64,000 nt of DNA, from positions 90,986-154,985 of the forward strand of contig NZ_WACP01000017.1 in the NCBI RefSeq assembly GCF_008973665.1, read 5' to 3'. The translations under genes were made by a program, and so were the position numbers. Below the pieces are notes generated by a model that was not told the origin of the DNA, searched no databases, and was given only the letters and a program-made list of their open reading frames with translations. This stretch comes from Paenibacillus tengchongensis (lineage in GTDB: Bacteria > Bacillota > Bacilli > Paenibacillales > Paenibacillaceae). How positions within the stretch are numbered: position 1 is the stretch's first letter; every line of letters begins with the position of its first letter. Positions 1 through 8,569 of the stretch are shown here, in pieces.

Positions 1-266
1 AGACACTTCCTTTGATTGGTAACGTTCTCATTAAACAGTATTCCATTTAGTCTAGAGCGAGAGACGGTAAATTGCAACCGCGAATCGGCAAGGGGAAGAG
101 GAAGGGAGCAGCTCAATACCGGTGAATGGCAATCTGATCCGCTCCTTCACAGGCGCATAGAGATCGCTGCAGGCGGGCAATTTATGGAGCGTATGAACCG
201 TCGGGCTTGCGGATGTGCAAGCTTGTGAATAAGGCAGCGGGTTCACCGCAACCATGAACAAACCAA
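1..266. other. Intergenic DNA upstream of xylA
   Basis: I see no convincing gene here. The short open frames at 16-228 (+) and 52-303 (-) lack a ribosome site and family resemblance. In many Firmicutes a divergent ROK repressor (xylR) sits here. A minus-strand ATG at 31 followed by ten open codons could be the start of a divergent gene leaving the window, but too little is present to identify it. Confidence 0.4.
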
Positions 267-313
267 GGACAAAAAAAATTTGTCCAAAACTTTGTTTAAC
301 CAATATACAAAGT
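267..313 (+). promoter_or_regulatory. xylA promoter with overlapping palindromic operators
   Basis: A candidate promoter is TTGTCC (280-285), 18-bp spacer, TATACA (304-309). Two inverted repeats cover it: GGACAAA (267-273) with TTTGTCC (279-285), and ACTTTGT (289-295) with ACAAAGT (307-313). The second resembles XylR operators of Bacillus, which have TTTGT/ACAAA half-sites. Placement over the -35 and -10 elements suggests repression when xylose is absent. The repressor itself is not in the window. Confidence 0.6.
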
Positions 314-336
314 CCGAAAGATGTGTTAAGATGATG

Positions 337-351
337 CTGTAAACGCTTGCG
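337..351 (+). promoter_or_regulatory. cre site (CcpA) in the xylA leader
   Basis: CTGTAAACGCTTGCG matches the core of the catabolite-response consensus (TGNAANCGNWNNC) at every fixed position. It lies downstream of the predicted transcription start and upstream of the Shine-Dalgarno site, a typical place for CcpA to block elongation when preferred sugars are present. Confidence 0.75.
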
Positions 352-384
352 GGCAAAAGCTCAAAACCGAGGAGGACTCTAATA

Positions 385-1701
385 ATGGCTTATTTTGAAA
401 CAGTAGGCAAAATCTCTTACGAGGGAAGCCGTTCCACCAACCCTTACGCATTCAAATTCTACAATCCTAAAGAAATCGTAGCCGGCAAAACTATGGAAGA
501 GCATCTGAAGTTTGCAATGGCATACTGGCATACATTGACTGCCGGCGGTTCTGACCCGTTCGGCGCTGAAACTGCAGTACGCAGCTGGGATAAGCTGGAC
601 GGACTGGACAAGGCTAAAGCCCGTGCCGAAGCCGCTTTTGAATTCATGGAGAAGATGGACCTGCCTTACTTCTGTTTCCATGATGTGGACATCGCTCCGG
701 AAGGCGCTTCGCTCAGCGAATTCTACAAGAACATCGACACTATCGTTGACATTCTCGAGCAAGGCATGAAGACTTCCGGCAAGAAATTGCTCTGGAACAC
801 CGCCAACATGTTCACCAACCCGCGCTTCATGCACGGTGCAGGCTCTACCTGCAATGCTGATGTATACGCTCATGCTGCTGCCCAAGTGAAGAAGGGCCTG
901 GAAGTCGGCAAACGTCTGGGCGCCTCCAACTATGTATTCTGGGGCGGACGCGAAGGCTACGAGAACCTGATGAACACCGACATGCAGCTGGAGCAGGACA
1001 ACATTGCCCGCCTGTTCTCCATGGCTGTTGACTACGCGAAGGAAATCGGCTTCGATGCCCAGTTCCTGATCGAGCCTAAGCCGAAAGAGCCTACCAAGCA
1101 CCAATATGACTTCGATGCCGCTACAACGATTGCATTCCTGCAGAAGTACGGCCTTGAGAAGCACTTCAAGCTGAACCTGGAAGCCAACCATGCTACACTG
1201 GCCGGCCACACGTTCGAGCACGAACTGCGCGTAGCCCGCATCAATGGTATGCTGGGCTCGCTCGACGCGAACCAGGGCGACGTGCTGCTGGGCTGGGATA
1301 CCGACGAATTCCCGGTTAACCTGTATGACGCTACCCTGACTCTGTATGAAGTACTGAAGAACGACGGTCTGGGCAAAGGCGGCATTAACTTCGACGCTAA
1401 GGTACGCCGTCCGTCCTTCGAGCCGGAAGATCTCTTCCTGGCACACATCGCCGGCATGGACACTTATGCCAAAGGCCTGAAAGTGGCTGCCAAGCTGATC
1501 GAAGACCGCGTCTTCGAAGACGTAATCGAGAAGCGTTACAGCAGCTTCAGCGAAGGCATCGGCGCTGACATCGTGTCCGGCAAGGCGACCCTGGCTTCGC
1601 TGGCCGACTACGCTCTGAACAACCACAATCCGCGTCCTAACCAATCCGGACGTCAAGAGCTGCTGAAGGCGACTCTGAACCAATACATCCTGGCTGAATA
1701 G
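385..1701 (+). CDS. xylA: Xylose isomerase
   Basis: Converts D-xylose to D-xylulose in the cytoplasm, the first intracellular step of xylose use. The 438-aa length fits group II xylose isomerases. Visible landmarks are the catalytic His/Asp pair in CFHDVDIAPEG (H99, D102), the VFWGGREGYE motif, the metal-ligand segments IEPKPKEPTKHQ and NLEANHATLAGHTFEHE, and DTDEFP. The ATG has a strong GAGGAGG site 9 bases upstream. xylB follows after a terminator and a 650-bp spacer, so the two genes are probably separate units with shared regulation (palindromic operator and cre). Confidence 0.97.
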   Translation: MAYFETVGKISYEGSRSTNPYAFKFYNPKEIVAGKTMEEHLKFAMAYWHTLTAGGSDPFGAETAVRSWDKLDGLDKAKARAEAAFEFMEKMDLPYFCFHDVDIAPEGASLSEFYKNIDTIVDILEQGMKTSGKKLLWNTANMFTNPRFMHGAGSTCNADVYAHAAAQVKKGLEVGKRLGASNYVFWGGREGYENLMNTDMQLEQDNIARLFSMAVDYAKEIGFDAQFLIEPKPKEPTKHQYDFDAATTIAFLQKYGLEKHFKLNLEANHATLAGHTFEHELRVARINGMLGSLDANQGDVLLGWDTDEFPVNLYDATLTLYEVLKNDGLGKGGINFDAKVRRPSFEPEDLFLAHIAGMDTYAKGLKVAAKLIEDRVFEDVIEKRYSSFSEGIGADIVSGKATLASLADYALNNHNPRPNQSGRQELLKATLNQYILAE

Positions 1702-1744
1702 GGTCTAACGCGACATCGCCCGGGTAACGGGCGCTGATTGAGCG

Positions 1745-1783
1745 GGGGTTGCTGAAGAAAGCATTCTTCGGCAGCCCCTTTTT
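1745..1783 (+). terminator. xylA terminator
   Basis: A 15-bp stem with two G-U pairs (GGGGTTGCTGAAGAA paired with TTCTTCGGCAGCCCC) is followed by five T. It ends the xylA transcript and implies a separate promoter for xylB. Confidence 0.85.
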
Positions 1784-1914
1784 ACGTACTGTGGTCCGGT
1801 CCGGGACACAATGGAGCTGGGCGGCTTAGGCTCCGGACTCAGCGCATGTCAACGTATGGATATTGTAGGGACCCTTTCTCCAACTCTAACGCGGAAGGTA
1901 TATGCAAAATAAGG

Positions 1915-2088
1915 GTAAAAACTGCCTCTATTTTATGTTGCTATCCAGGTTCGCAAGAATAATGGGAAAAACCACCTCTATTTTCTCGTAAAAGGCCTAT
2001 TTTGCTAAAACCCACTGAATTAGAGACAGGAAATGCCGCTAATCTGCTGAAATTAGACTGCAGCCTCAAATTAGAGGCAGAAAATGCC
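1915..2088. repeat. Cluster of four short AT-rich palindromic repeat units
   Basis: Two direct units (around 1915-1937 and 1967-1988) share CCTCTATTTT, and two inverted units (2017-2037 and 2067-2088) share ATTAGAG-CAG-AAATGCC. All four can be read as versions of AAATTAGAGGCAG and its complement. The unit is repeated and inverted and has no coding potential. It resembles short intergenic repeats dispersed in Paenibacillus genomes; function unknown. Confidence 0.55.
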
Positions 2089-2202
2089 TTTATTTTAGCC
2101 GGAAATCAGGTATAGTATCAGCATGGACTGTATCCGTAGAGGAAACTGACAAAGCATTAATCCTCTAACTGATAAACGCGCGTTTACCGCAAAATTCGTA
2201 AA

Positions 2203-2334
2203 AAAGTGAACGCTTACGAAGCAAGTTTTACCCGAAGTGTTATCATAAGAAGTAATAGCTCGTAAAACAAAGTGAACGCTTACGAAGCAAGTTTTACCCG
2301 AAGTGTTATCATAAGAAGTAATAGCTTGTAAAAC
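2203..2334 (+). repeat. 66-bp tandem duplication upstream of xylB
   Basis: Copies 2203-2268 and 2269-2334 differ at one base (CTCGTAAAAC versus CTTGTAAAAC). Each copy holds GTGAACGCTTACGAA, whose complement matches cre at all but one fixed base, and the arm GTTTTAC facing a GTAAAAC arm. In the second copy the arms extend to a 9-bp inverted repeat (AAGTTTTAC/GTAAAACTT). The block ends 17 bp before the xylB ATG, so it duplicates control DNA rather than coding sequence. Confidence 0.9.
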
Positions 2335-2351
2335 TTTTAGGAGGCCCAATC

Positions 2352-3848
2352 ATGAACTATGTAATCGGTGTCGATCTTGGAACCAGCGCGGTCAAGACCG
2401 TGCTGGTAGACCCGCAGGGAAAGGTGGCGTTCGAGCATTCGGAAGCTTATCCGCTCAGCCGGCCCCAACCAAATTGGAGCGAGCAGAATCCGGAGGACTG
2501 GGTTAAGGGTACGCTGGTCAGTCTGCGCCGCCTGATGGAGCAGTCCGGTGTGGATCCGTCGCAGGTGGACGGCCTCAGCTTCTCCGGCCAAATGCACGGG
2601 CTGGTGCTGGTGGACGGCGAAGGTAACGTGCTGCGTCCCGCCATTCTGTGGAATGACACCCGTACGACGGCACAATGCCGCCGAATCGAGCAGACACTGA
2701 GCGGCAAACTGATTGACATTGCGCGCAACCGCGCACTGGAAGGTTTTACATTGCCCAAAATTTTATGGGTTCAAGAGAACGAACCCGAGGTGCTGGCTCA
2801 AGCCCACCAGTTCCTGCTGCCCAAGGATTATGTCCGCCTCCGGTTGACCGGTGATTACGCGATGGACTACTCCGATGCGGCGGGCACACTGCTGCTGGAT
2901 GTGGCGGCCAAAGAGTGGAGCGCCGAGATTGCGGAAGCCTTCAATCTGCCGCTCTCGCTTTGTCCGAAGCTGGTCGAATCCTTCGACCAGACAGGTACGC
3001 TGCTTCCGGACATTGCGGAAGCGACAGGTCTGCTGACGTCGACGAAGGTGTTCGCCGGCGGTGCGGACAATGCCTGCGGCGCACTGGGTGCGGGCATCCT
3101 GGGCGAAGGACGGACCATGTGCAGCATCGGCACCTCCGGCGTTGTACTCTCCTATGAGAGCAACAAAGACCTCAACCTGGAAGGTAAAGTGCATTTCTTC
3201 AATCACGGTGAGAAAGACGCCTACTATATTATGGGAGTTACCCTGGCTGCAGGCCACAGTCTCACCTGGTTCAAAGAGACCTTCGCTGCGGACAAGAGCT
3301 TCGATGAGCTGCTGCAGGGTGTAGGAGCCGTTCCCGCCGGCAGCGGCGGGCTGCTGTTCACACCGTATATCTCCGGTGAGCGTACGCCGCATCCGGATGC
3401 TAATATCCGCGGCAGCTTTATCGGGATGGATTCCGGACATACCCTGAACCATTTTGCCCGCTCCGTGCTGGAGGGCATCACCTTCTCGCTGCGCGAGTCC
3501 ATCGAAATCGTCCGCGATTCCGGCAAGGAGATTACCGAGGTTATCGCGATCGGCGGCGGTGCGAAGAACGAAACCTGGCTGCAGATGCAGGCGGATATCT
3601 TCAACGCTTCCATCGTCAAGCTGGAAAGCGAGCAGGGCCCGGCTATGGGCGCAGCGATGCTGGCCGCATACGGCAGCGGCTGGTTCAACTCGCTTGGCGA
3701 TTGCGCCGCAGCCTTCATCCGTCCGGCAGAAGTGTTCCAACCGAATGCCGAGCAGGTGAAAGTGTATGACGGGTTGTTTGGCATTTACCAGGAAGTATAC
3801 GGCCAGACACGCGGACTGAATGATAAACTGGCGGCCTATCGTCAATAA
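2352..3848 (+). CDS. xylB: Xylulokinase
   Basis: Phosphorylates D-xylulose to xylulose 5-phosphate, feeding the pentose phosphate pathway. It is an FGGY-family kinase of 498 aa, the usual length. The N-terminal phosphate loop reads GVDLGTSAVKTVLVD, a substrate segment is SFSGQMHGLVLVD, the catalytic Asp lies in GGADNACGALGAG, and the adenine-binding end is IGGGAKNETWLQMQADI. An AGGAGG site ends 7 bases before the ATG. Expression is probably controlled by the duplicated element immediately upstream. Confidence 0.97.
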   Translation: MNYVIGVDLGTSAVKTVLVDPQGKVAFEHSEAYPLSRPQPNWSEQNPEDWVKGTLVSLRRLMEQSGVDPSQVDGLSFSGQMHGLVLVDGEGNVLRPAILWNDTRTTAQCRRIEQTLSGKLIDIARNRALEGFTLPKILWVQENEPEVLAQAHQFLLPKDYVRLRLTGDYAMDYSDAAGTLLLDVAAKEWSAEIAEAFNLPLSLCPKLVESFDQTGTLLPDIAEATGLLTSTKVFAGGADNACGALGAGILGEGRTMCSIGTSGVVLSYESNKDLNLEGKVHFFNHGEKDAYYIMGVTLAAGHSLTWFKETFAADKSFDELLQGVGAVPAGSGGLLFTPYISGERTPHPDANIRGSFIGMDSGHTLNHFARSVLEGITFSLRESIEIVRDSGKEITEVIAIGGGAKNETWLQMQADIFNASIVKLESEQGPAMGAAMLAAYGSGWFNSLGDCAAAFIRPAEVFQPNAEQVKVYDGLFGIYQEVYGQTRGLNDKLAAYRQ

Positions 3849-3941
3849 CCGGGACCTTGCAGCCCGTATAACCGATTGACAGCGATATTTCCGGAGGAAT
3901 CATTTCCTCCGGATTTGGCGCATTAAGGGGGAGAGTGCATC

Positions 3942-5486
3942 ATGATTAAAGTGCTGATTGTCGATGACGAGCCCAAGCTGAGAGAAGGACTGCGCACCCT
4001 GATTCCTTGGGAAGAGCAGGGGTATACCGTGGTAGCAACGGCAGCGAACGGAATCGAAGCGCTTGAGAAATTTCATACCTTTGCTCCCAAGCTGGTAATC
4101 GCCGATATCCGCATGCCGGGAATGGATGGCCTGGAGCTGATCAATGAGCTGCGTAAAGAAAAAGCGGACTGCCACATTATGATTCTCAGCGGCTATGCCG
4201 ATTTTGAATATGCCAAGAAGGCGATTTCCCTTCATATTGACGGCTACCTGCTGAAGCCTGTAGATGAGGAAGAGTTGCTCTCTTACCTGCAGGAGCTGCG
4301 CGTGACGATTAGCCGCAAAGAGCAGCTGGACCGGCTCCACAATGCTATGCCGTCCGGCAGCAGCGAGACGCTGCTGCGTGAGCTGCTGCAGCCGCGCGAG
4401 GGCGGTGAGTCTGCCGACGAGATCGTCGATGCGCTTGAACTGGAGGAGCGCAGCTGCGAAGTGGTGCTGCTGGAGCTGAAGCATTCGGCCAAAGGGGAAG
4501 AAGACAAGAATGAACGGGTCAGGCAGCTGCTGGAGCGGCGGCTCGGCGGGGAGCAAGGCCTGTTCTTTACGATGCCGCCTTATATGGGCATTCTCCTTAA
4601 TCGGCCGCTGCGCGACGAGGCTGCACGCACAGCGCTATGGCGGCAGCTGAAGGATATCGTTTCCCAGGAAGAGATCGGCTTCGTTGCTGCCGCAGGCGGG
4701 GCCGTAGAGCGGCCGCAGCTGGCGGGCGTCTCCTTCGCAGCTGCCCGTGAACGGCTCGGGGAGGCTTTTTTTGCCCGGAAGGACATGCTCATCTACGGTG
4801 AGCCGGAGGCGAGAGACGTTCAGCCGCTCCGTCAGGGGACGGACCCGGAAGACCAGGACCGCGACGCAGCCATGGAGCTGCTGCTTGCGGTGGAGACGGG
4901 CAGCGAGGAAGCGATCCCTGTGCTGATCAGCGAAATCATCCGGCAGACGGTAGAAGCCAAACGTGACGAGACGGTGATCAAGGACAGCCTGATCCGGCTG
5001 CTGAGCACGACCATCGCCCGGCTGGAGGCAGCCAATCCCGATATCCGCGCCTGGACGGATGTGAACCCGTCTCCGGCCGCCGATATTTTCAACAGCTACT
5101 ATCTCACCGAGGTGGAGGACAGGCTGGTCGAATATTTATCCAAGCTTTCACGGCAGCTGAGCAGCGGCGGCAGAGGCGATGAGATTAAACGGATTACCGA
5201 TCTGATCCAGCGGCGGTATAACGAGAACCTGAAGCTGGGAACGCTGGCGGAGCTGTTTAATTACAACAGCGCCTATCTGGGCAAGATGTTTAAGCTGCAG
5301 GTCGGCGAGCACTTTAATACGTATTTGGACAAGGTGCGGATCGAGAAGGCGAAGCAGTTCCTGGCCCAGGGCATGAAGGTCTATGAAGTGGCGGAAAAGG
5401 TCGGGTATATGAACTCCGATTACTTCAACGCCAAGTTCCGCAAGTATGTAGGGGTGTCGCCAAGCGCCTTCCGCAAGGAACAATAA
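3942..5486 (+). CDS. AraC-type two-component response regulator (YesN-like)
   Basis: Cytoplasmic DNA-binding regulator of 514 aa. Residues 1-120 form a receiver (LIVDDEP, phospho-acceptor D55 in ADIRMPGMDG, K in LLKPVDEEEL). The middle about 280 residues have no clear motif. The last 100 residues hold two AraC helix-turn-helices (NLKLGTLAELFNYNSAYLGKMFK; VYEVAEKVGYMNSDYFNAKFRKYVGVSPSAFRK). It is followed by the membrane kinase and sugar ABC genes, so it very likely activates the importer and perhaps the fucosidase. The ATG follows a GGGGGAGAG site. Confidence 0.92.
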   Translation: MIKVLIVDDEPKLREGLRTLIPWEEQGYTVVATAANGIEALEKFHTFAPKLVIADIRMPGMDGLELINELRKEKADCHIMILSGYADFEYAKKAISLHIDGYLLKPVDEEELLSYLQELRVTISRKEQLDRLHNAMPSGSSETLLRELLQPREGGESADEIVDALELEERSCEVVLLELKHSAKGEEDKNERVRQLLERRLGGEQGLFFTMPPYMGILLNRPLRDEAARTALWRQLKDIVSQEEIGFVAAAGGAVERPQLAGVSFAAARERLGEAFFARKDMLIYGEPEARDVQPLRQGTDPEDQDRDAAMELLLAVETGSEEAIPVLISEIIRQTVEAKRDETVIKDSLIRLLSTTIARLEAANPDIRAWTDVNPSPAADIFNSYYLTEVEDRLVEYLSKLSRQLSSGGRGDEIKRITDLIQRRYNENLKLGTLAELFNYNSAYLGKMFKLQVGEHFNTYLDKVRIEKAKQFLAQGMKVYEVAEKVGYMNSDYFNAKFRKYVGVSPSAFRKEQ

Positions 5487-5517
5487 ACCTGTGTTCTATG
5501 TGGGGTTATTTTGAATC

Positions 5518-5546
5518 TTGCACAACGCTTAGCAAGCGATTATGAT
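5518..5546 (+). promoter_or_regulatory. Candidate promoter between regulator and kinase genes
   Basis: TTGCAC (5518-5523), exactly 17 bases, TATGAT (5541-5546). It would start transcription near 5553, at the edge of the hairpin at 5550-5596, so either the hairpin only ends the regulator transcript or it shapes the kinase leader. Sequence match only. Confidence 0.4.
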
Positions 5547-5549
5547 ATA

Positions 5550-5596
5550 CAGGCTATTCCCGGGTTCTGAGCTTCAGGCGGGGATGGCCTGTTTTC
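5550..5596 (+). terminator. Hairpin between regulator and kinase genes
   Basis: CAGGCTATTCCC (5550-5561) pairs with GGGGATGGCCTG (5580-5591) through two wobble pairs and is followed by TTTT. It probably terminates or attenuates transcription between the response regulator and the kinase. Confidence 0.55.
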
Positions 5597-5648
5597 CTTG
5601 GCATAAGCCGGAAATTTCAAGAGAGGGGGGGTCCACATTAAAAAAACA

Positions 5649-7454
5649 GTGCGTTTAATCAATAACCTCATTAATAACATGAAGTTTAAGAACAAGCTGA
5701 TCATTTTTTACATTGTGGTGGTGATGATCCCAGTGCTGATCGTGGGGATTATTCTGACCAGCTATTTCCGGCAGGTGGCGCTGGAACGGGCGAAAGAACA
5801 GGCTATCAACAATGTGGAGAAAGTGAAGACTCAATTAGCCAGCAAGCTTCGTGTCCCTACAGATATTTCCGATTTGCTCTATTTCTCCGATGAGCTGGAG
5901 GTACTCGCCAACACCAAGTATTCCAATATTCTGGAGCTGACCCAGGCTTACAGGGGGGCTACGATCTTCCAGGAATTCATTCTCCAGTACCGGGAAATTT
6001 CCAACATCCGTTTCTACATTGAGAATGAGACGCTGGTTGATAATATGTCTCTTATTCCATTGACGGAGGATTTGGAGACCCGGTACTGGTATAAAAAAGT
6101 GATGGAGAGCAGCGGAATCTACTGGATGTATATATCCGACAACGAGAATTTCCTGACCAGCGAACGGGCATCCATCAACAAACTGAGTCTTGTCCGGCAA
6201 GTGCCTTATCCCGAATACGGGACAACCGGAATCCTGATGGTACAGGTCGTGCAGAATGAGCTTAACGGTATGCTGGTGCAGGAGCCGTTTGAAACGATTG
6301 TCATGGATGAGTGGGGCACGATCGTGGCCGCCAAAAATCCGGAGCTTGTGGGAAGTACTGAGGAGGACATTGATTCCGACATTGATCTGCAAAATCAGAC
6401 GAAGGGCGTCATCCGGACCAATGTCAAAGGCGCCGCTTCCTATGTCATTATTGATGAAATGAAGCCGGCAGGCAGTGCCAGCAAGCTGAAGGTCATCTCG
6501 ATCTTTGAGACGGGCAGCATTCTGGACGACGCCAACAAAGTAGGCACACTGGGTCTGCTCATCATCAGCGGGGTGCTGCTGGTGGCTCTGGTAATGGTAT
6601 ATATCATTTCCCTGTTAACGACGAACCGGCTGCTCCGGCTGAGCCGCCAGCTGAACCAGGTTGCCCTTGGCAATCTGAAGGTAGTGTCACATATTGACGG
6701 AACGGATGAGATCGGCCAGCTGTCGCGCCAGTTCAACTATATGGTCCGCAGCATCAACCAGCTGATTGAGCAGGTGGTAGAGAGCAACGAACGGAACAAC
6801 AAGCTGGAAATCGCCCAGCGGGAAATCAAGCTGAAAATGATGGCCAGCCAGATTCATCCGCATTTTCTGTTCAACGCCCTGGAATCAATCCGTATGAACG
6901 CCCATCTCAAAGGGGAAAAGGAAATTGCCAATATCGTCCGGCAGCTCGGCAAGCTGATGCGCAAGAATCTGGAGGTCGGCCGCGAACGTGCGCCCATGAA
7001 GGAAGAAATCGAAATGATCCGTTCCTATCTGGAAATCCAGAAATTCCGCTATGAGGACCGCCTGATGTATGAGGTGAATTTCGATCCGCGGGCCGCCGAC
7101 GTGCTGCTTCCGCCGCTGATTATCCAGCCGCTCGTGGAGAACTCGGTAGTTCATGGACTGGAGAACAAGGAAGGAACAGTCCATGTGAAGGTCGATATTG
7201 CCTATGTGGGGAATACGCTTCAGATCGTGGTAAGCGATGACGGAATCGGAATCAGGAAGCAGCGCCTGGCTGAAATTCTCGAGCTGATCAATAAGCCGGA
7301 AGAAGAACCGCAAAGCCGGATTGGTCTGCGTAACGTGCATCAGCGTCTGGTGATGTATTACGGAGCCGAGCATGGCCTTATCATCGAAAGCAGAGACGGA
7401 CACGGGACGACAATCTCATTTTCCATTCCGGTTGATAGCGATTTCATTCCTTGA
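5649..7454 (+). CDS. Membrane sensor histidine kinase (YesM/LytS type)
   Basis: Senses an extracellular cue, probably bound oligosaccharide, and phosphorylates the adjacent regulator. It has a first membrane span (about residues 18-40), a roughly 260-residue extracellular dCache-like region, a second span (about 300-322), a HAMP segment, and a His_kinase domain with QIHPHFLFNALESI (H403 counting from the GTG at 5649). The ATPase domain has PLIIQPLVENSVVHG, DDGIGI and GLRNVHQRL. The start is uncertain: the purine tract at 5621-5631 is too far from the GTG but well placed for an ATT at 5637. Confidence 0.92.
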   Translation: MRLINNLINNMKFKNKLIIFYIVVVMIPVLIVGIILTSYFRQVALERAKEQAINNVEKVKTQLASKLRVPTDISDLLYFSDELEVLANTKYSNILELTQAYRGATIFQEFILQYREISNIRFYIENETLVDNMSLIPLTEDLETRYWYKKVMESSGIYWMYISDNENFLTSERASINKLSLVRQVPYPEYGTTGILMVQVVQNELNGMLVQEPFETIVMDEWGTIVAAKNPELVGSTEEDIDSDIDLQNQTKGVIRTNVKGAASYVIIDEMKPAGSASKLKVISIFETGSILDDANKVGTLGLLIISGVLLVALVMVYIISLLTTNRLLRLSRQLNQVALGNLKVVSHIDGTDEIGQLSRQFNYMVRSINQLIEQVVESNERNNKLEIAQREIKLKMMASQIHPHFLFNALESIRMNAHLKGEKEIANIVRQLGKLMRKNLEVGRERAPMKEEIEMIRSYLEIQKFRYEDRLMYEVNFDPRAADVLLPPLIIQPLVENSVVHGLENKEGTVHVKVDIAYVGNTLQIVVSDDGIGIRKQRLAEILELINKPEEEPQSRIGLRNVHQRLVMYYGAEHGLIIESRDGHGTTISFSIPVDSDFIP

Positions 7455-7573
7455 CCCGCCTGCATTTCGGCAATGTCAAATTTGTATATGATTTTGAGTA
7501 AAATCTGTCGGGTATCCGCAAATAATCGGGTGGAGTATGATATGAATATAAAAAAGAAGGGGGAATATTCAAC

Positions 7574-7588
7574 GTGAAAGCGCTCACG
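7574..7588 (+). promoter_or_regulatory. cre site overlapping a start codon
   Basis: TGAAAGCGCTCAC (7575-7587) matches every fixed position of the cre core and is nearly palindromic. It includes the last two bases of the GTG start of the first permease gene. CcpA bound here would act as an elongation roadblock on the transporter operon. Confidence 0.65.
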
Positions 7589-8554
7589 GAAAACGGTGTT
7601 ACAGCAAATGAAAGCGTAACCCCCGTCCCACCTACAAAACGGAAGAGTGGATTTTGGAGTAGCGTAGTACAGCAAAAGTACTTGTATCTGATGTCGCTTC
7701 CATTTGTAATCTGGGTATTCATCTTCAGTTACCTGCCCTTGTGGGGATGGACGATGGCATTTCAAAATTATAAGCCGGCCAAGTCCTTCGGTGAACAGAA
7801 GTGGGTTGGACTGGACAACTTCAAAGAACTGTTTCAGGATGAACGTTTCTATCTCGTATTAAGAAATACGCTCGCGATGAGCGGACTCGGACTGGTGTTC
7901 GGGTTTGTGGTACCGGTCTTGTTCGCAGTGCTGCTCAACGAGCTGAAGGGCAGTGTGTTTAAGAGAACGGTTCAGACGGTATCGTATCTGCCCCACTTTG
8001 TATCCTGGGTAGTCGTTGGCGGGATCGTATATAAGATGCTTGCCATCGAAGGCGGGGCTGTCAATGATCTTCTCCTATGGCTGAACATCATTGATGAACC
8101 CATACAGTTTATGGCCAAGCCGAAGATGTTCTGGGGCATTGTAACGGTAGCGGATCTCTGGAAGGAAACAGGCTGGAACGCCATCATCTACTTGGCAGCG
8201 ATTACAGGCATCGATAAAGAGCTGTATGAAGCCGCTAAAGTCGACGGTGCCGGAAGAGTCAAACAGATGTTTCATATCACTTTGCCGGGTATTCGTTCCA
8301 CGATCACGATTCTGCTCATTATGTCGATCGGTCACCTGGTCGGAACCGGCTTCGAGAAGCAGTTCCAGCTCAGCAACAGCTTGTTAACCGACTATTCGGA
8401 AGTGCTGGACTTGTATGCGCTTAATTACGGTATTTCACTCAGCCGATTCTCATATGGTACTGCAATCAGTATGTTTACTTCGGTGGTCAGCATCATCCTG
8501 CTGCTTATCGCCAACGGGGTATCGAAGAAGATTACTAAAGAGAGCATTATGTAA
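7574..8554 (+). CDS. Oligosaccharide ABC transporter permease (LplB-like)
   Basis: Inner-membrane subunit of a carbohydrate ABC importer (CUT1 family), 326 aa. Six or so hydrophobic spans are visible, starting with YLYLMSLPFVIWVFIFSYLP. The EAA loop that contacts the ATPase reads YEAAKVDGAGRVKQMFHITLP. The GTG start has an AAGAAGGGGG site. No ATPase gene is nearby, as usual for this class, which commonly shares an MsmX-type ATPase encoded elsewhere. Forms an operon with the next permease (15 bp apart). Confidence 0.95.
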   Translation: MKALTENGVTANESVTPVPPTKRKSGFWSSVVQQKYLYLMSLPFVIWVFIFSYLPLWGWTMAFQNYKPAKSFGEQKWVGLDNFKELFQDERFYLVLRNTLAMSGLGLVFGFVVPVLFAVLLNELKGSVFKRTVQTVSYLPHFVSWVVVGGIVYKMLAIEGGAVNDLLLWLNIIDEPIQFMAKPKMFWGIVTVADLWKETGWNAIIYLAAITGIDKELYEAAKVDGAGRVKQMFHITLPGIRSTITILLIMSIGHLVGTGFEKQFQLSNSLLTDYSEVLDLYALNYGISLSRFSYGTAISMFTSVVSIILLLIANGVSKKITKESIM

Positions 8555-8569
8555 AGGGGGGGTCCTAAA

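Noticed and set aside
1..31. Start of a divergent xylR gene on the minus strand
   Set aside because: Only about ten codons are inside the window and the ribosome site is weak; identity cannot be judged.
52..303. 83-aa minus-strand frame upstream of xylA
   Set aside because: It runs through the xylA promoter and operators, with no family resemblance.
379..1683. 434-aa open frame on the minus strand over xylA
   Set aside because: It mirrors a clear xylA gene, has no ribosome site or family resemblance, and arises from codon bias on the opposite strand.
2203..2334. Possible CRISPR array
   Set aside because: The units are directly adjacent 66-bp copies without spacers, and no cas genes are nearby.
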